Positions 26,558-35,575 of a stretch of DNA of 64,000 bases are shown one piece after another (position 1 is the first letter of the stretch; each line of letters opens with the position of its first letter). The translations under genes were made by a program, and so were the position numbers. Source of the DNA: Tsuneonella suprasediminis (GTDB lineage Bacteria > Pseudomonadota > Alphaproteobacteria > Sphingomonadales > Sphingomonadaceae); contig NZ_RAHJ01000014.1 of the NCBI RefSeq assembly GCF_003605755.1, forward strand, positions 124,001-188,000, given 5' to 3'. Under the pieces are notes generated by a model that had not been told where the DNA came from, searched no databases, and saw only the letters and a program-made list of their open reading frames with translations.

Positions 26558-27482
26558 CTGACGATGACGGCGCGGCGTGCCCGGAATCGAGCGCGCCGCG
26601 CACGTTCAGTGCACCTTCCGGTTTGTCGAGGGTTTGCGCGGGTGAACCCCACATCCGCTTTCGCTCTGCCATAAACGCGCTCAGCACGGGATGCGGCAAT
26701 GCCGCGTATTCGCTGGGCGTCATATGCATGAACGCCCGGAAGTCGCGCGTGAAGTGAGCGTGATCGTGGTAGTGTTCGTCGATAGCCGCCTTCCATTGCC
26801 CTTGCTCAGCCAGCATGAAAGTCGCGAGCGTTCGCATGAACCGCTGACGGCGCAGCAGCAGCTTTGGCGGAAACCCGAAATGGCGCCTGCAAACCCGCTC
26901 CAGCACACGCACTGACAGGCCGGAGCGTTTGGACAATTCCGCCACATTGGCGACCTCTGGATCGACCAGCGCTCCATGCACCAGTGTTATGGTGTCGGTG
27001 TCGCCACACGGTTCATCGATAGAGCGGAAGAATGCGATCAGCTGCGCCAGTTCCGCCTCGTCATCAGGATCGTTCGCGAAGATGTTACTGAGCGAAGCGA
27101 AGCGCGTGAACGCGGGATGCTTTTCGACTTCCGCCAGCAGGTTCGCGTGATCTGCCGCCTGCAGCCGGACAAACCGTGCCCAGCCCAATGGCAACAGGCC
27201 GATGCCCCACATCCGGGTAGAGGCGATTTCGAACCGGTTGGGCACCGAACTTGGCCCGGTCACCAGCAGCCGCGCACCTTCAACCGTTGAACCGCCGATC
27301 ATGTTGGATCGCGGCAGGTCTTGCGAAAAGACCCGCAGATTGGCCCATTCGGGCTGGAGATGGTCGGTTACAGTGCCGCCGCCCGGCATAGTGAACGTGG
27401 CCCGATAGAAGGTGGTGAAACACCCATCGAATTCAGGTGGCGGCGCAAAGAACCGCACATCGACATGACATTCCTCTGGCAC
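26550..27482 (-). CDS. AraC-family transcriptional regulator
   Basis: About 310 residues with an N-terminal sensor region of the type found in DUF6597/AraC-ligand proteins and a C-terminal double helix-turn-helix (about 185-275; ELSKRSGLSVRVLERVCRRHFG then DHAHFTRDFRAFMHMTPSEY). The frame is open to 27632, but that would start inside the rplT terminator, so GTG 27482 is taken as the start; the true start is uncertain. Targets are not evident; it stands alone. Confidence 0.75.
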   Translation of the reverse strand: MPEECHVDVRFFAPPPEFDGCFTTFYRATFTMPGGGTVTDHLQPEWANLRVFSQDLPRSNMIGGSTVEGARLLVTGPSSVPNRFEIASTRMWGIGLLPLGWARFVRLQAADHANLLAEVEKHPAFTRFASLSNIFANDPDDEAELAQLIAFFRSIDEPCGDTDTITLVHGALVDPEVANVAELSKRSGLSVRVLERVCRRHFGFPPKLLLRRQRFMRTLATFMLAEQGQWKAAIDEHYHDHAHFTRDFRAFMHMTPSEYAALPHPVLSAFMAERKRMWGSPAQTLDKPEGALNVRGALDSGHAAPSSSAI

Positions 27483-27606
27483 GACCCCGTTGTCCCCCCG
27501 TGGACGAACTAGCGCTTCCCCAATTTCTCCTTGGTTTTCCAAGGTTGTGCGCCTTCGAGCACTAAGTTTCGAAAATTGCAACCCGGCTTGCAAACCGGGC
27601 ACATGC

Positions 27607-27641
27607 AAAAGGGGCGCCGATGGCAATGCCACGGCGCCCCC
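27607..27641 (-). terminator. rho-independent terminator of rpmI-rplT
   Basis: On the minus strand GGGGCGCCGTGGC pairs with GCCATCGGCGCCCC (small mismatch) around a short ATT loop, followed by TTTT. It lies 29 bp past the rplT stop. Confidence 0.85.
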
Positions 27642-27669
27642 TTGCGATTCGTATCGGCGGAAGTCCGGC

Positions 27670-28026
27670 TTAGCCGAGTGCCTTCTTCGCCTGTGCGATG
27701 ATCGACGTGAAGGCCGCGCCTTCGTTCATCGCGAGGTCGGCCATAACCTTACGGTCCAGCTCGATCCCGGCCAGTTTCACGCCATGCATGAACTGCGAAT
27801 AGGTGAGACCTTCGGCGCGCACTGCGGCGTTGATCCGCTGGATCCACAGCGCGCGGAAAGTGCGCTTCTTCACCTTGCGGTCGCGGTAGGCATACTGCCC
27901 GGCCTTTTCGACCGCCTGACGGGCGACGCGAATGGTGTTCTTGCGGCGACCGCGATAGCCCTTGGCCTGGTCGAGAATCCGCTTGTGCTTCTGGCGTGTG
28001 GTCACGCCGCGTTTAATGCGAGGCAT
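27670..28026 (-). CDS. rplT: 50S ribosomal protein L20
   Basis: A 118-residue L20. It starts [15 protein letters not shown], with the Arg/Lys-rich [20 protein letters not shown] segment and the C-terminal [18 protein letters not shown] that binds 23S rRNA. Length is normal. L20 assembles early in the 50S subunit and in several bacteria represses its own operon by binding an mRNA leader. It follows rpmI by 26 bp. Confidence 0.98.
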   Translation of the reverse strand: MPRIKRGVTTRQKHKRILDQAKGYRGRRKNTIRVARQAVEKAGQYAYRDRKVKKRTFRALWIQRINAAVRAEGLTYSQFMHGVKLAGIELDRKVMADLAMNEGAAFTSIIAQAKKALG

Positions 28027-28052
28027 ATCCTATATCTCCTGCTACCGGGCGC

Positions 28053-28256
28053 TCAATCGAGGCCGTAAGGGGCCCACTTCTTGATCGTCTTCGCATCGGC
28101 GTCAGAGATCACAGAAGTGCCACGGTTCTGGCGGATGTACTTCGCATTGTGGCTGATCAGGCGGTGGCGCTTGCCGGCCACACCGTGCTTGACCTTGCCG
28201 GTCGCGGTGATCTTGAAGCGTTTCTTCACACCGCTCTTGGTCTTCATCTTGGGCAT
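28053..28256 (-). CDS. rpmI: 50S ribosomal protein L35
   Basis: A 67-residue L35. It starts [17 protein letters not shown], with [17 protein letters not shown] near the end. GAAAGGAG lies seven bases before ATG 28256. It is first in the rpmI-rplT pair. The usual infC partner is not next to it. Confidence 0.98.
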   Translation of the reverse strand: MPKMKTKSGVKKRFKITATGKVKHGVAGKRHRLISHNAKYIRQNRGTSVISDADAKTIKKWAPYGLD

Positions 28257-28273
28257 TTTCGTCTCCTTTCGGG

Positions 28274-28333
28274 GACACGTACGGCCAGCCCTGGCAGCCC
28301 TTGTTCGCCAGGCCGGCACATGAATCACGTGTC
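28274..28333 (-). promoter_or_regulatory. structured leader of rpmI-rplT (possible L20 autoregulation site)
   Basis: GACACGT (28274-28280) pairs perfectly with ACGTGTC (28327-28333), enclosing an inner stem CCTGGC (28290-28295) with GCCAGG (28307-28312). The nested hairpin stands 18 bases before the rpmI start and close to its ribosome site. L20 control by leader structure is known from other bacteria; that this is such a site is inference. Confidence 0.45.
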
Positions 28334-28442
28334 GGTGAAGCGCGCGCCACTAGCGGGCGTGGCCGCCAAAGGCAAGCACCGATACTACCCCGTCGCTTGG
28401 GCACATGGGCTGCGTTCAGGATCGGCACGGGCAGCCTGAACA

Positions 28443-28462
28443 AGTGTTACACATGTTACACT
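28443..28462. promoter_or_regulatory. 20-bp imperfect palindrome upstream of rpmI
   Basis: AGTGTTACACATGTTACACT is near-palindromic about ACATGT and also contains a TGTTACA direct repeat. It lies in the 383-bp gene-free stretch 28257-28639, 187 bp before rpmI. It is operator-like, with no identified regulator. The rest of the stretch, apart from the leader hairpin, shows nothing I can name. Confidence 0.3.
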
Positions 28463-28639
28463 GTCCTGACGAAGAAAAACCCGCCCCAGCGCCGGACCCG
28501 CGCAGGCCGACAGGGGCCATACCCGCGAAGCCATGCGGACAGTGATTTTTCAGAGAGGGAAAGTTAAGCCAAACCATGCGGCGCACTGTGCCGGGCGATC
28601 CCGCTGTAGGAAAGCGCCGCGCACTCGCACGCACCCGGA

Positions 28640-29419
28640 TCAATGATGGCAGGCGAGCGCCTCGACCACGTCTTCCAGTCTGGCAGGATCGCCCAGCGCC
28701 AGCACGTGACCATCGCTGTCGATATGCAGCGGATCACCGTTCCAGTCGCACATCGTGCCACCGGCCCCCTCCACCACCGGGACCAGCGCGGCCCAGTCGT
28801 GCAGTTTCAGGTTGGCTTCGCACACCACATCGATCTGCCCTGTGGCGAGCATCGCGTAGTTATAGCAATCGCCACCCATCACCATGCGCTTGTGATCGGT
28901 CTTCGCAGCCAGTCCCATGAAATGGGCGCCATCGTGATCGTCGAAATAATGCGGCCCGGTGGTCGCCAGTGCAGCATCGGCCAGTTCGCGGCAGGCGCGC
29001 GTGGTCACTGGCTGACCGTTGAGCGTCGTCGCCTGCCCGGTCACGCCCAGCCAGCGTTCTTTCAGGATCGGCTGATCGATCATACCCAGCACCGGCCAGC
29101 CATCGTGCAGCAGCGCGATCAATATGCCAAAGATAGGGCGCCCCGCCAGAAAGGCAGTGGTCCCGTCAATCGGATCGAGCACCCATTGCCGCCCGCTCTC
29201 GCCTTTCTCGTATCCGAATTCCTCGCCCGTGATCCCATCGCGCGGGACCTCTGCGGCAAGAATGCGCCGCATCGCCTCTTCCGCGCCGCGATCCGCGTCG
29301 GTCACCGGGGATGCATCGGCCTTACGCTCCGCATCCACCGCCCGGAAATGCGGCCGGATAGCCGCCCCGGCCGCATCGGCCAGTCGGTGCGCCAGCGCGA
29401 TGTCGTCGGCAATACTCAC
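28640..29419 (-). CDS. hisN: inositol-monophosphatase family enzyme, histidinol-phosphatase type
   Basis: A 259-residue Mg-dependent phosphatase. Motifs are GEEFG near residue 67, DPIDGTTAFL near residue 82 (metal-binding DPxDGT) and LHDWAALVPVVEGAGG near residue 205. GGDCYNYAMLA and the compact length point to the HisN histidinol-phosphatase subgroup of actinobacteria and alphaproteobacteria. GTG 29419 is chosen: it begins at SIADDIALAHRLADAAG and follows prs by 10 bp. Without other his genes nearby, inositol phosphatase remains an alternative. Confidence 0.85.
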   Translation of the reverse strand: MSIADDIALAHRLADAAGAAIRPHFRAVDAERKADASPVTDADRGAEEAMRRILAAEVPRDGITGEEFGYEKGESGRQWVLDPIDGTTAFLAGRPIFGILIALLHDGWPVLGMIDQPILKERWLGVTGQATTLNGQPVTTRACRELADAALATTGPHYFDDHDGAHFMGLAAKTDHKRMVMGGDCYNYAMLATGQIDVVCEANLKLHDWAALVPVVEGAGGTMCDWNGDPLHIDSDGHVLALGDPARLEDVVEALACHH

Positions 29420-29429
29420 AGCGCGCCGA

Positions 29430-30365
29430 TCAATCGAACAGCGAGCTGACCGAGCTTTCATCCGCAATCCGGCGCACGGCCTCGCCAATCAGCGGAGCAA
29501 TCGTGAGGATGCGGATGCGGCTCGAATCACTGGCGGCGTCGGTCGCGCGGATGGTGTCGGAAATCACCAGTTCTTCCAGCGCGGAGCTGTCGACACGCGC
29601 CACTGCCCCGCCCGACAGCACACCGTGCGTGATATAGGCGGCAACCGACTTGGCCCCGTTATCGAGCAGCGCCTGCGCCGCGTTGCACAGCGTGCCGCCC
29701 GAATCGACGATATCGTCGATCAGGATGCAGTGGCGGCCCGATACGTCACCGATGATGTTCATCACTTCGGATTCGCCGGGCCGGTCGCGCCGCTTGTCGA
29801 CGATAGCCAGCGGCGCGTTGTCGAGCCGCTTGGCGAGCGCGCGGGCGCGGACCACGCCGCCCACGTCGGGCGACACCACCATCAGCTCGCGATCGCCATA
29901 GCGGGCCTGAATATCCGCCGCCATCACCGGCGCGGCAAACAGGTTGTCGGTGGGGATGTCGAAGAAACCCTGAATCTGGCCAGCGTGAAGATCGACCGAC
30001 AGCACACGGTCGGCCCCCGCCTGCGTAATCAGGTTGGCGACCAGCTTGGCGCTGATCGGGGTGCGCGGGCCGGGTTTGCGATCCTGCCGGGCATAGCCGA
30101 AATAGGGAACCACCGCAGTGATCCGGCGGGCCGACGCGCGCCGCAGCGCGTCGATGCAGATCAGCAGTTCCATCAGGTTATCGTTGGCCGGAAAGCCGGT
30201 CGACTGGATCACGAACACATCTTCGCCGCGCACGTTTTCGTGGATTTCGACGAACACCTCTTCATCCGCGAACCGGCGGACGCTGGCATCGGTCAGCGGC
30301 ATTTCGAGATAACCCGCAATCGCCCGGGCAAGCGGGAGGTTCGAGTTGCCTGACATGATCTTCAT
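29430..30365 (-). CDS. prs: ribose-phosphate pyrophosphokinase
   Basis: A 311-residue PRPP synthetase. It has the flexible loop [10 protein letters not shown] (ATP site) with PISAKLVA, the PRPP loop in [11 protein letters not shown], and [12 protein letters not shown]. It makes PRPP from ribose 5-phosphate and ATP for purine, pyrimidine, histidine and NAD synthesis. ATG 30365 has GGGAG upstream. It is followed closely by the histidinol-phosphatase gene, a plausible functional link since PRPP starts the histidine pathway. Confidence 0.96.
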   Translation of the reverse strand: MKIMSGNSNLPLARAIAGYLEMPLTDASVRRFADEEVFVEIHENVRGEDVFVIQSTGFPANDNLMELLICIDALRRASARRITAVVPYFGYARQDRKPGPRTPISAKLVANLITQAGADRVLSVDLHAGQIQGFFDIPTDNLFAAPVMAADIQARYGDRELMVVSPDVGGVVRARALAKRLDNAPLAIVDKRRDRPGESEVMNIIGDVSGRHCILIDDIVDSGGTLCNAAQALLDNGAKSVAAYITHGVLSGGAVARVDSSALEELVISDTIRATDAASDSSRIRILTIAPLIGEAVRRIADESSVSSLFD

Positions 30366-30413
30366 CGCACTGGGGCTCCCTCGGCTGACGGCACAGAATC
30401 GCGTAAATGTGGG

Positions 30414-30436
30414 CTCCCGGCGGGATTAGCCGGGAG
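30414..30436 (-). terminator. hairpin between glpX and prs
   Basis: CTCCCGGC (30414-30421) and GCCGGGAG (30429-30436) form a perfect 8-bp stem with a 7-nt loop. The sequence after it on the minus strand is only weakly T-rich (CCCACATTTA), so it may be a weak terminator of glpX or a leader element of prs. Confidence 0.45.
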
Positions 30437-30556
30437 TCTCACGATTGCAACAGGGCCTGCCCGCGTTGTGGACAGGCTTGATAATTCTTGCGACGGCGTG
30501 GGCACGTCGGGCTGTCCCGCAAGGGAGAGCCGCGCGCGGCACACGGTCACACGCGA

Positions 30557-31543
30557 TCAGATGCGGTGTTCGCCCCGGATCCAGCGAACCGTCCCGCTCG
30601 ATGCGCGCATCACCACGCTTTCCGTCGTCATCTTGCCGCCGCGCAGGCGCTTCACTCCATCGAGCAGCGATCCGTCGGTCACGCCGGTCGCCGCGAAGAT
30701 GCAGTCGCCTTTCGCCAGTTCTTCCAGCTTGTAAATCCGGTCGAAATCCTTGTCCGCGATGCCCCATTTGCGGGCGCGGGCTTTTTCGTCTTCGTTGCGG
30801 AACACCAGTCGCCCGTTGAACTGCCCGCCGACACAGCGCAACGCGGCTGCGGCCAGCACACCTTCGGGCGCACCGCCTTGCCCCATGTACATGTCGATCG
30901 TGGTATCGGGATCGGTCACCGCGATCACGCCCGCCACGTCGCCATCGCCGATCAGCACCACGCCGCAACCCAGACCGCGCAGTTCCGCGATCAGATCGGC
31001 ATGGCGTGGCCGGTCGAGCACGCAAACGATGATATCGCTCGGTTCGACACCCTTTGCCGCGGCCACCGCCTTGACGTTTTCGGTCGGGCTTTTCGCCAGA
31101 TCGATGATTCCTTCGGGATAGCCGGGGCCAACCGCCAGCTTGTCCATATATGTATCGGGCGCGTTGAGCAGGCAGCCTTCTTCCGCGGCGGCCAGCACGG
31201 CCAGCGCGTTGGGCCCGGCCTTCGCGGTGATCGTGGTGCCTTCCAGCGGGTCGAGCGCGATGTCGATTTTCGGCCCCTTGCCCGGCGCGCCGCCGACTTT
31301 TTCCCCGATGTAGAGCATCGGCGCTTCATCGCGTTCGCCTTCGCCGATCACGACGGTGCCGTCCATGTACAGTTCGTCGAACGCCTTACGCATCGCTTCC
31401 ACCGCGGCGGCATCGGCGGCCTTTTCATCACCACGCCCCACCAGCTTGCTGGCGGCGATAGCGGCAGCTTCGGTCACGCGGACCATTTCGAGCACGAGCA
31501 CCCGGTCGAGCGCGTTGGAGGTCGAAGGTGTCGTCTTGTTCAT
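30557..31543 (-). CDS. glpX: class II fructose-1,6-bisphosphatase
   Basis: A 328-residue GlpX-type phosphatase of gluconeogenesis. Visible are VIGEGERDEAPMLYIGE (metal-binding Glu/Asp), DPLEGTT and the GDGDVAGVI region. It removes the 1-phosphate of fructose 1,6-bisphosphate with Mn2+ or Mg2+. ATG 31543 gives the MNKTTPSTSNALDRVL start; the upstream open frame has no family similarity. Confidence 0.95.
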   Translation of the reverse strand: MNKTTPSTSNALDRVLVLEMVRVTEAAAIAASKLVGRGDEKAADAAAVEAMRKAFDELYMDGTVVIGEGERDEAPMLYIGEKVGGAPGKGPKIDIALDPLEGTTITAKAGPNALAVLAAAEEGCLLNAPDTYMDKLAVGPGYPEGIIDLAKSPTENVKAVAAAKGVEPSDIIVCVLDRPRHADLIAELRGLGCGVVLIGDGDVAGVIAVTDPDTTIDMYMGQGGAPEGVLAAAALRCVGGQFNGRLVFRNEDEKARARKWGIADKDFDRIYKLEELAKGDCIFAATGVTDGSLLDGVKRLRGGKMTTESVVMRASSGTVRWIRGEHRI

Positions 31544-31599
31544 GGCAGATTCAGTCCCTGAAGCGAGTGTTAGGGCCCGGTAGCCGAAGGAGCCCGGGA

Positions 31600-32232
31600 T
31601 TGTCGAGCAGTGCACGCCGGGTTGTTCGCTATGCGGTTGCCCTGGCAATGATTTCCCCGTCTACCGCTTACGCGCAGGACGGCAATGCAGTGACCGCCGA
31701 ACAGGCCATTGATACCGCGAAGCAGGCCTATGGCCCGCCAGCGAAAGAAAAAAAGAGCAAGTGCCCTGCGCCCGAACCGGGCGGCCCCATCGTCGTGTGC
31801 GGCGAGCTGGAGGAACAGAGCCAGTTCCGCGTAAAATCGAGCATGGAACTCGATCCGAGCACCGTGAAAGACATTGTCCCGCGTGCGCCCGATTTCGAAC
31901 CGCATTACCCTGGCCCAGTCGTGGCGCGTGGATGCTTCGTGCCGCCGTGCCCCAAACCGATGCCGGTGATGATCGACCTGAAAGCGATTCCAGAAGCCCC
32001 ACCCGGTTCGGATGCCGACCGCGTCGCGCGCGGGCTTGCCCCACGCGGCTATGACGGTGAACCACCCGAAGCCGGGAAGCCCGAAGCGATATCGAGCGAT
32101 GGCGCGACACCTGGCGAACGGCCCGGAACGGGCGTCACGCCCGATGGCCAGCCTGACTCACCCGTAAACAGCGGCGATGCCGTGCACGGAAGCGCGGACG
32201 AGAATGAACCGCCCGTTACGCCGCCAGAATAG
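31600..32232 (+). CDS. exported Pro-rich protein of unknown function
   Basis: About 210 residues starting at TTG 31600, chosen because AAGGAG (31587-31592) stands seven bases upstream and because translation then yields a signal peptide (RRVVRYAVALAMISP, cleavage near AYA). The mature chain has paired cysteine motifs (CPAPEPGGPIVVCGE and GCFVPPCPKP) and a long acidic Pro/Gly tail. No family recognised. It ends inside the convergent homoserine dehydrogenase gene (17-bp overlap). Confidence 0.65.
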   Translation: MSSSARRVVRYAVALAMISPSTAYAQDGNAVTAEQAIDTAKQAYGPPAKEKKSKCPAPEPGGPIVVCGELEEQSQFRVKSSMELDPSTVKDIVPRAPDFEPHYPGPVVARGCFVPPCPKPMPVMIDLKAIPEAPPGSDADRVARGLAPRGYDGEPPEAGKPEAISSDGATPGERPGTGVTPDGQPDSPVNSGDAVHGSADENEPPVTPPE

Positions 32233-33526
32233 GCATCACCAGCGGCGGCGCGGTCAGGCTTTCCGACCCTTCCAGCAGGCGCAGCGCTTCGGTAACGGTG
32301 CGCGCCGGGCCTTCGTGGACGACCATCGCCACCAGCACTTCGCCGCCTTCCTTCTGGCGGCCCTGCTGGATCAGGCTTTCGATCGACACCCCGGCATCGC
32401 GCATCGCGGCGGTGATTTCCGCCAGCACACCGGGACGATCGGCAACGGTGAAGCGGATGTAATTGCGCCCGGTCCGTTCGCCCGCATCGGCGGGTTCGAG
32501 CGGGGCCAGATCGCCCACCGGCACCGAAAATGCCGGACCGGCTTCGCCACGGGCGATATCGATCAGATCGGCCACCACCGCGCTTGCGGTCGGGCCATCG
32601 CCCGCACCGGCGCCCTGAAACAGCAGGCGACCGGAGAAATTGCCTTGCGCGACCACTGCATTGGTCGGCCCGTCGACATGGGCGAGCGGATGTCCGTCGG
32701 GCACCAGACACGGGCGCACCCGCTGCAACAGGCGCTGCCCGCCACCGGGGGCAGGCTCGACATCCGCCGATCCGACCAGACGGATCACGAAGCCCAGATC
32801 CTTGGCCCGTGCGATATCCGCCGCGCGCACCCGCGCGATTCCCTCGGCATGGACTTGCGCGAAATCGAGCCGCGCACCGAACGCGATGGCCGACAGGATC
32901 GCCAGCTTGTGCGCGGCATCGATCCCTTCGATATCGAACGTCGGATCGGCTTCGGCATAACCATGCGCCTGTGCCTGTGCCAGCACATCGGCGAAATCGG
33001 CTCCACTGTCTTCCATCGTCGAGAGAATGAAGTTGCAGGTGCCGTTGAGGATGCCCTGCACGCTTTCGATGGCATTGGCCGCCGCGCCTTCGCGCAATCC
33101 CTTCACCACCGGAATACCGCCAGCGACTGCCGCTTCGAATTTGAGCGCGACCCCGGCCGATTCAGCCGCTTCGGCCAATGCAAGCCCATGATGCGCGATC
33201 ATCGCCTTGTTAGCGGTAACCAGCCCTTTGCCCTGCGCGATGGTGTTGCGCGCCAGCGTGAGCGCGGGCCCGTCCGAACCGCCGACCAGTTCCACCACGA
33301 TATCGACATCGTCGCGCGCGGCCATCGCCGTCATATCGTCGCACCAGTCGTAGCGCGACAAGTCGACTCCGCGATCCTTCGCCCGGTCGCGCGCACTGAC
33401 AGCCACGATCTGCAACGGGCGACCTGCGCGCGCGCCGACCAGCGCGGCGTTCTCGTCCAGCAGACGAATCACTCCTGCTCCGACAGTGCCCAGCCCGGCC
33501 AGCGCGATCCGCAACGGTTCGGCCAT
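32216..33526 (-). CDS. hom: homoserine dehydrogenase
   Basis: A 436-residue monofunctional enzyme reducing aspartate semialdehyde to homoserine for threonine, methionine and isoleucine. The Rossmann GLGTVGAGV motif is at about residues 12-20. The catalytic domain has NGTCNFILSTM and AEADPTFDIEGIDAAHKLAIL with the active Lys. A C-terminal ACT domain (about 355-430, TVADRPGVLAEIT) suggests threonine feedback. ATG 33526 is used rather than an upstream ATG at 33550. Confidence 0.96.
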   Translation of the reverse strand: MAEPLRIALAGLGTVGAGVIRLLDENAALVGARAGRPLQIVAVSARDRAKDRGVDLSRYDWCDDMTAMAARDDVDIVVELVGGSDGPALTLARNTIAQGKGLVTANKAMIAHHGLALAEAAESAGVALKFEAAVAGGIPVVKGLREGAAANAIESVQGILNGTCNFILSTMEDSGADFADVLAQAQAHGYAEADPTFDIEGIDAAHKLAILSAIAFGARLDFAQVHAEGIARVRAADIARAKDLGFVIRLVGSADVEPAPGGGQRLLQRVRPCLVPDGHPLAHVDGPTNAVVAQGNFSGRLLFQGAGAGDGPTASAVVADLIDIARGEAGPAFSVPVGDLAPLEPADAGERTGRNYIRFTVADRPGVLAEITAAMRDAGVSIESLIQQGRQKEGGEVLVAMVVHEGPARTVTEALRLLEGSESLTAPPLVMPILAA

Positions 33527-33602
33527 GATACGTAAAACTCCCTTCACCAAAGTCGCGCTGGCTCCCTAGGCGAGCGGCGCGGCGCTGGCAAAGATAGAGA
33601 TA

Positions 33603-34478
33603 CTATTGCCGGGAAAGGGTGCGGGCGCAGGGGCCGAGTTGCCGCATCACATAGGCATAATCGTCCTCCGCCAGCGCGCGCGACACGGAATCGCGCGACA
33701 GGTTCGCCTTTGCGGGCAATTGCGCGGGAAGGAAACAGGCGAGCCTGTACCATTCTAAAGAATCCCGCGCGGGCGGTCGCGCCGCCTGATCGACGATTTC
33801 GGAAAACGATACGCCCCACACCGGTTCCATACCGGGGCGGCGCACGACCGAGATCGACACCGGATCGCCGCTACGGGTAGAAAGGAACATCTGGGTTTCG
33901 GATTCACCCGCCAGTGTGCCGGGCACCGCCAGTGCATCGCGCACACCGGTGATATGCGGCGGCGCGGCGGGCGACAGCATCGCCGTCAGAATGGGGCGAA
34001 TGCGCTGCTCCAGTTCCGGCGTCCATGGCTGTTGCGCCCCCGCCCCCACAAGTTGCAGCTCGCCCGGCCTGCCGGGAACGGCGCGGGCGAACAGCAGGAA
34101 ATCCTGTTTCTTCAACTTGGGAGCCTTCCCACGCGAATCGAGCGGCAGATCGACCAGATATCGCAGCGATTCGCCCACCGGCGCAGAGCCCGAAACCAGC
34201 GCCACCGTCGCTGCCTCGACATAGATTCGCACCATTCCGGGCGCGACATTGGGCGCTCTTTCAGGCGATACGGTAGCCTGACTGGTCACCTTCACATGGA
34301 CCACTGCATTGGCCGCATCGGCCAGATCCGCCAGGTCCGCATACGTTAGCCGGGAGGATGCCGATGAAACCGGTTCCGCCGCCGCAAGAGGCGTAGAAAC
34401 CCCTCCTGAAAAAGGGAGAATTGCGAGCGCAATGGCGGTGCCGATGGCCCGGCGGCGAAAGGGGATGGTCTTAATCAT
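33603..34478 (-). CDS. exported protein of unknown function
   Basis: A 291-residue protein with a signal peptide (Arg-rich start, hydrophobic core TAIALAILPF, cleavage near LAAAE about residue 34). The mature chain has a LTYADLADLADAANAV start and mixed alpha/beta character with two cysteines. I recognise no family. It lies alone between hom and the tonB operon, transcribed leftward. Confidence 0.7.
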   Translation of the reverse strand: MIKTIPFRRRAIGTAIALAILPFSGGVSTPLAAAEPVSSASSRLTYADLADLADAANAVVHVKVTSQATVSPERAPNVAPGMVRIYVEAATVALVSGSAPVGESLRYLVDLPLDSRGKAPKLKKQDFLLFARAVPGRPGELQLVGAGAQQPWTPELEQRIRPILTAMLSPAAPPHITGVRDALAVPGTLAGESETQMFLSTRSGDPVSISVVRRPGMEPVWGVSFSEIVDQAARPPARDSLEWYRLACFLPAQLPAKANLSRDSVSRALAEDDYAYVMRQLGPCARTLSRQ

Positions 34479-34638
34479 AACGTTCTCCGCGATAGCGACT
34501 CCAGTTGGGTATGGAAACCGGATCGCGCTTTATCCGTTGCAGACGACAGGCTCTGAATTCACGGTGAACCGATAAAGGATTTGCGCGGTGCGAATGAGCC
34601 CGTTAAGAGTTCGCTCGAACCGGGAGAGGAAAACCATA

Positions 34639-34686
34639 ATGTCCCGGACGTCCAGACTGGATCATCGGGGGTCCGGTGGACGTTAA
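34639..34686 (+). CDS. possible 15-codon leader peptide upstream of tonB
   Basis: ATG 34639 has AGAGGA eight bases upstream and encodes MSRTSRLDHRGSGGR before TAA, with four Arg in 15 codons. The stop is followed after one base by a perfect hairpin (34688-34707). This layout resembles translated leaders, but the peptide is too short to establish from sequence alone. Confidence 0.3.
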   Translation: MSRTSRLDHRGSGGR

Positions 34687-34687
34687 G

Positions 34688-34788
34688 TTCCACCTAATCC
34701 GGTGGAATGCAGGGTGGACAGCAGTGATTGCGTCGAGGCGCGGCATAAGCTCGCGTCCTCGAAGTGTGTTTGCCGGGCCTCGCCCGGC
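34688..34788 (+). promoter_or_regulatory. two hairpins in the tonB mRNA leader
   Basis: TTCCACC (34688-34694) pairs with GGTGGAA (34701-34707), and GCCGGGC (34772-34778) pairs with GCCCGGC (34782-34788). Neither is followed by a T tract. They occupy the 336-bp stretch 34479-34814 ahead of tonB together with the possible leader peptide. They could affect tonB translation or be remnants of attenuation. Confidence 0.4.
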
Positions 34789-34814
34789 GTGAGACGATGG
34801 AGTGATGCGACTGA

Positions 34815-35492
34815 ATGGCCTACGCAGACCAACAGATGAGCGGCAACAAGATTGTCGCTATTGTCATCGTTGCGCTCATCCATATCGCCCTCGGTTATGC
34901 GCTCGTCACCGGACTTGCCTATTCGGCAGTCAAAAAGGCGATCGAACGTGTAACCACAGTCGATATCAAAGAGCCGGAGCCCGAGAAGAAACCCCCCCCG
35001 CCGCCGCCTGAGAAGCAGCCCGACACGACACCGCCCCCGGTTGTCGCGCCGCCGCCGCCGATCAATATTGCGCCGGCACCGCCGCCGATCCAGACGCAGC
35101 CGACGATTCCGCCGCCCGCACCGCCGGTGCTGCGCGTACCGCCGCCTGCTCCTGTGGCCCCGCCCCCGCCGCCGGCTCCGCCGCCGCCGAAGTTCCAGCC
35201 CAAGCCGCCAAGTCCGCGTGGCAACCCTGGTTCGTGGGCCAACTCCAACGACTATCCGTCGCGCGCTCTGCGTGAGGAGCGTGAAGGAACCACAGGGTTT
35301 ACTGTTCAGGTGGACGCGAATGGTCGGGTAAGCAGTTGTACTGTAACTCGTTCGAGCGGCAGCTCGGATCTCGACAATACGACATGTTCGTTGATTACAC
35401 GTCGTGCCCGCTTCAAGCCGGCGACTGACGGTAACGGCGATGCGGTCGCCAGCAGCTGGTCCAGCTCTGTGCGCTGGGAAATTCCGAAGTGA
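34815..35492 (+). CDS. tonB: TonB energy-transducing protein
   Basis: A 225-residue TonB. A single N-terminal membrane anchor (about 12-35) is followed by a very Pro-rich periplasmic spacer (about 50-135) and a C-terminal TonB domain (about 140-225, SRALREEREGTTGFTVQVDANGRV pattern and a final RWEIPK). It carries energy from ExbB-ExbD to outer-membrane receptors such as those at 3415 and 52777. ATG 34815 has only a weak ribosome site (GGAG) upstream. Confidence 0.93.
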   Translation: MAYADQQMSGNKIVAIVIVALIHIALGYALVTGLAYSAVKKAIERVTTVDIKEPEPEKKPPPPPPEKQPDTTPPPVVAPPPPINIAPAPPPIQTQPTIPPPAPPVLRVPPPAPVAPPPPPAPPPPKFQPKPPSPRGNPGSWANSNDYPSRALREEREGTTGFTVQVDANGRVSSCTVTRSSGSSDLDNTTCSLITRRARFKPATDGNGDAVASSWSSSVRWEIPK

Positions 35493-35575
35493 CAATCCGC
35501 CGGACCAAACCGCTGATGGGGCGGTCCGGCACCCCCTAATATTTTCATCCGTTTCATCTGAGAGGGTACTCGCAA

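Noticed and set aside
27483-27632. Upstream start for the AraC regulator
   Set aside because: It would place the start codon inside the rplT terminator; the first 50 codons show no family similarity.
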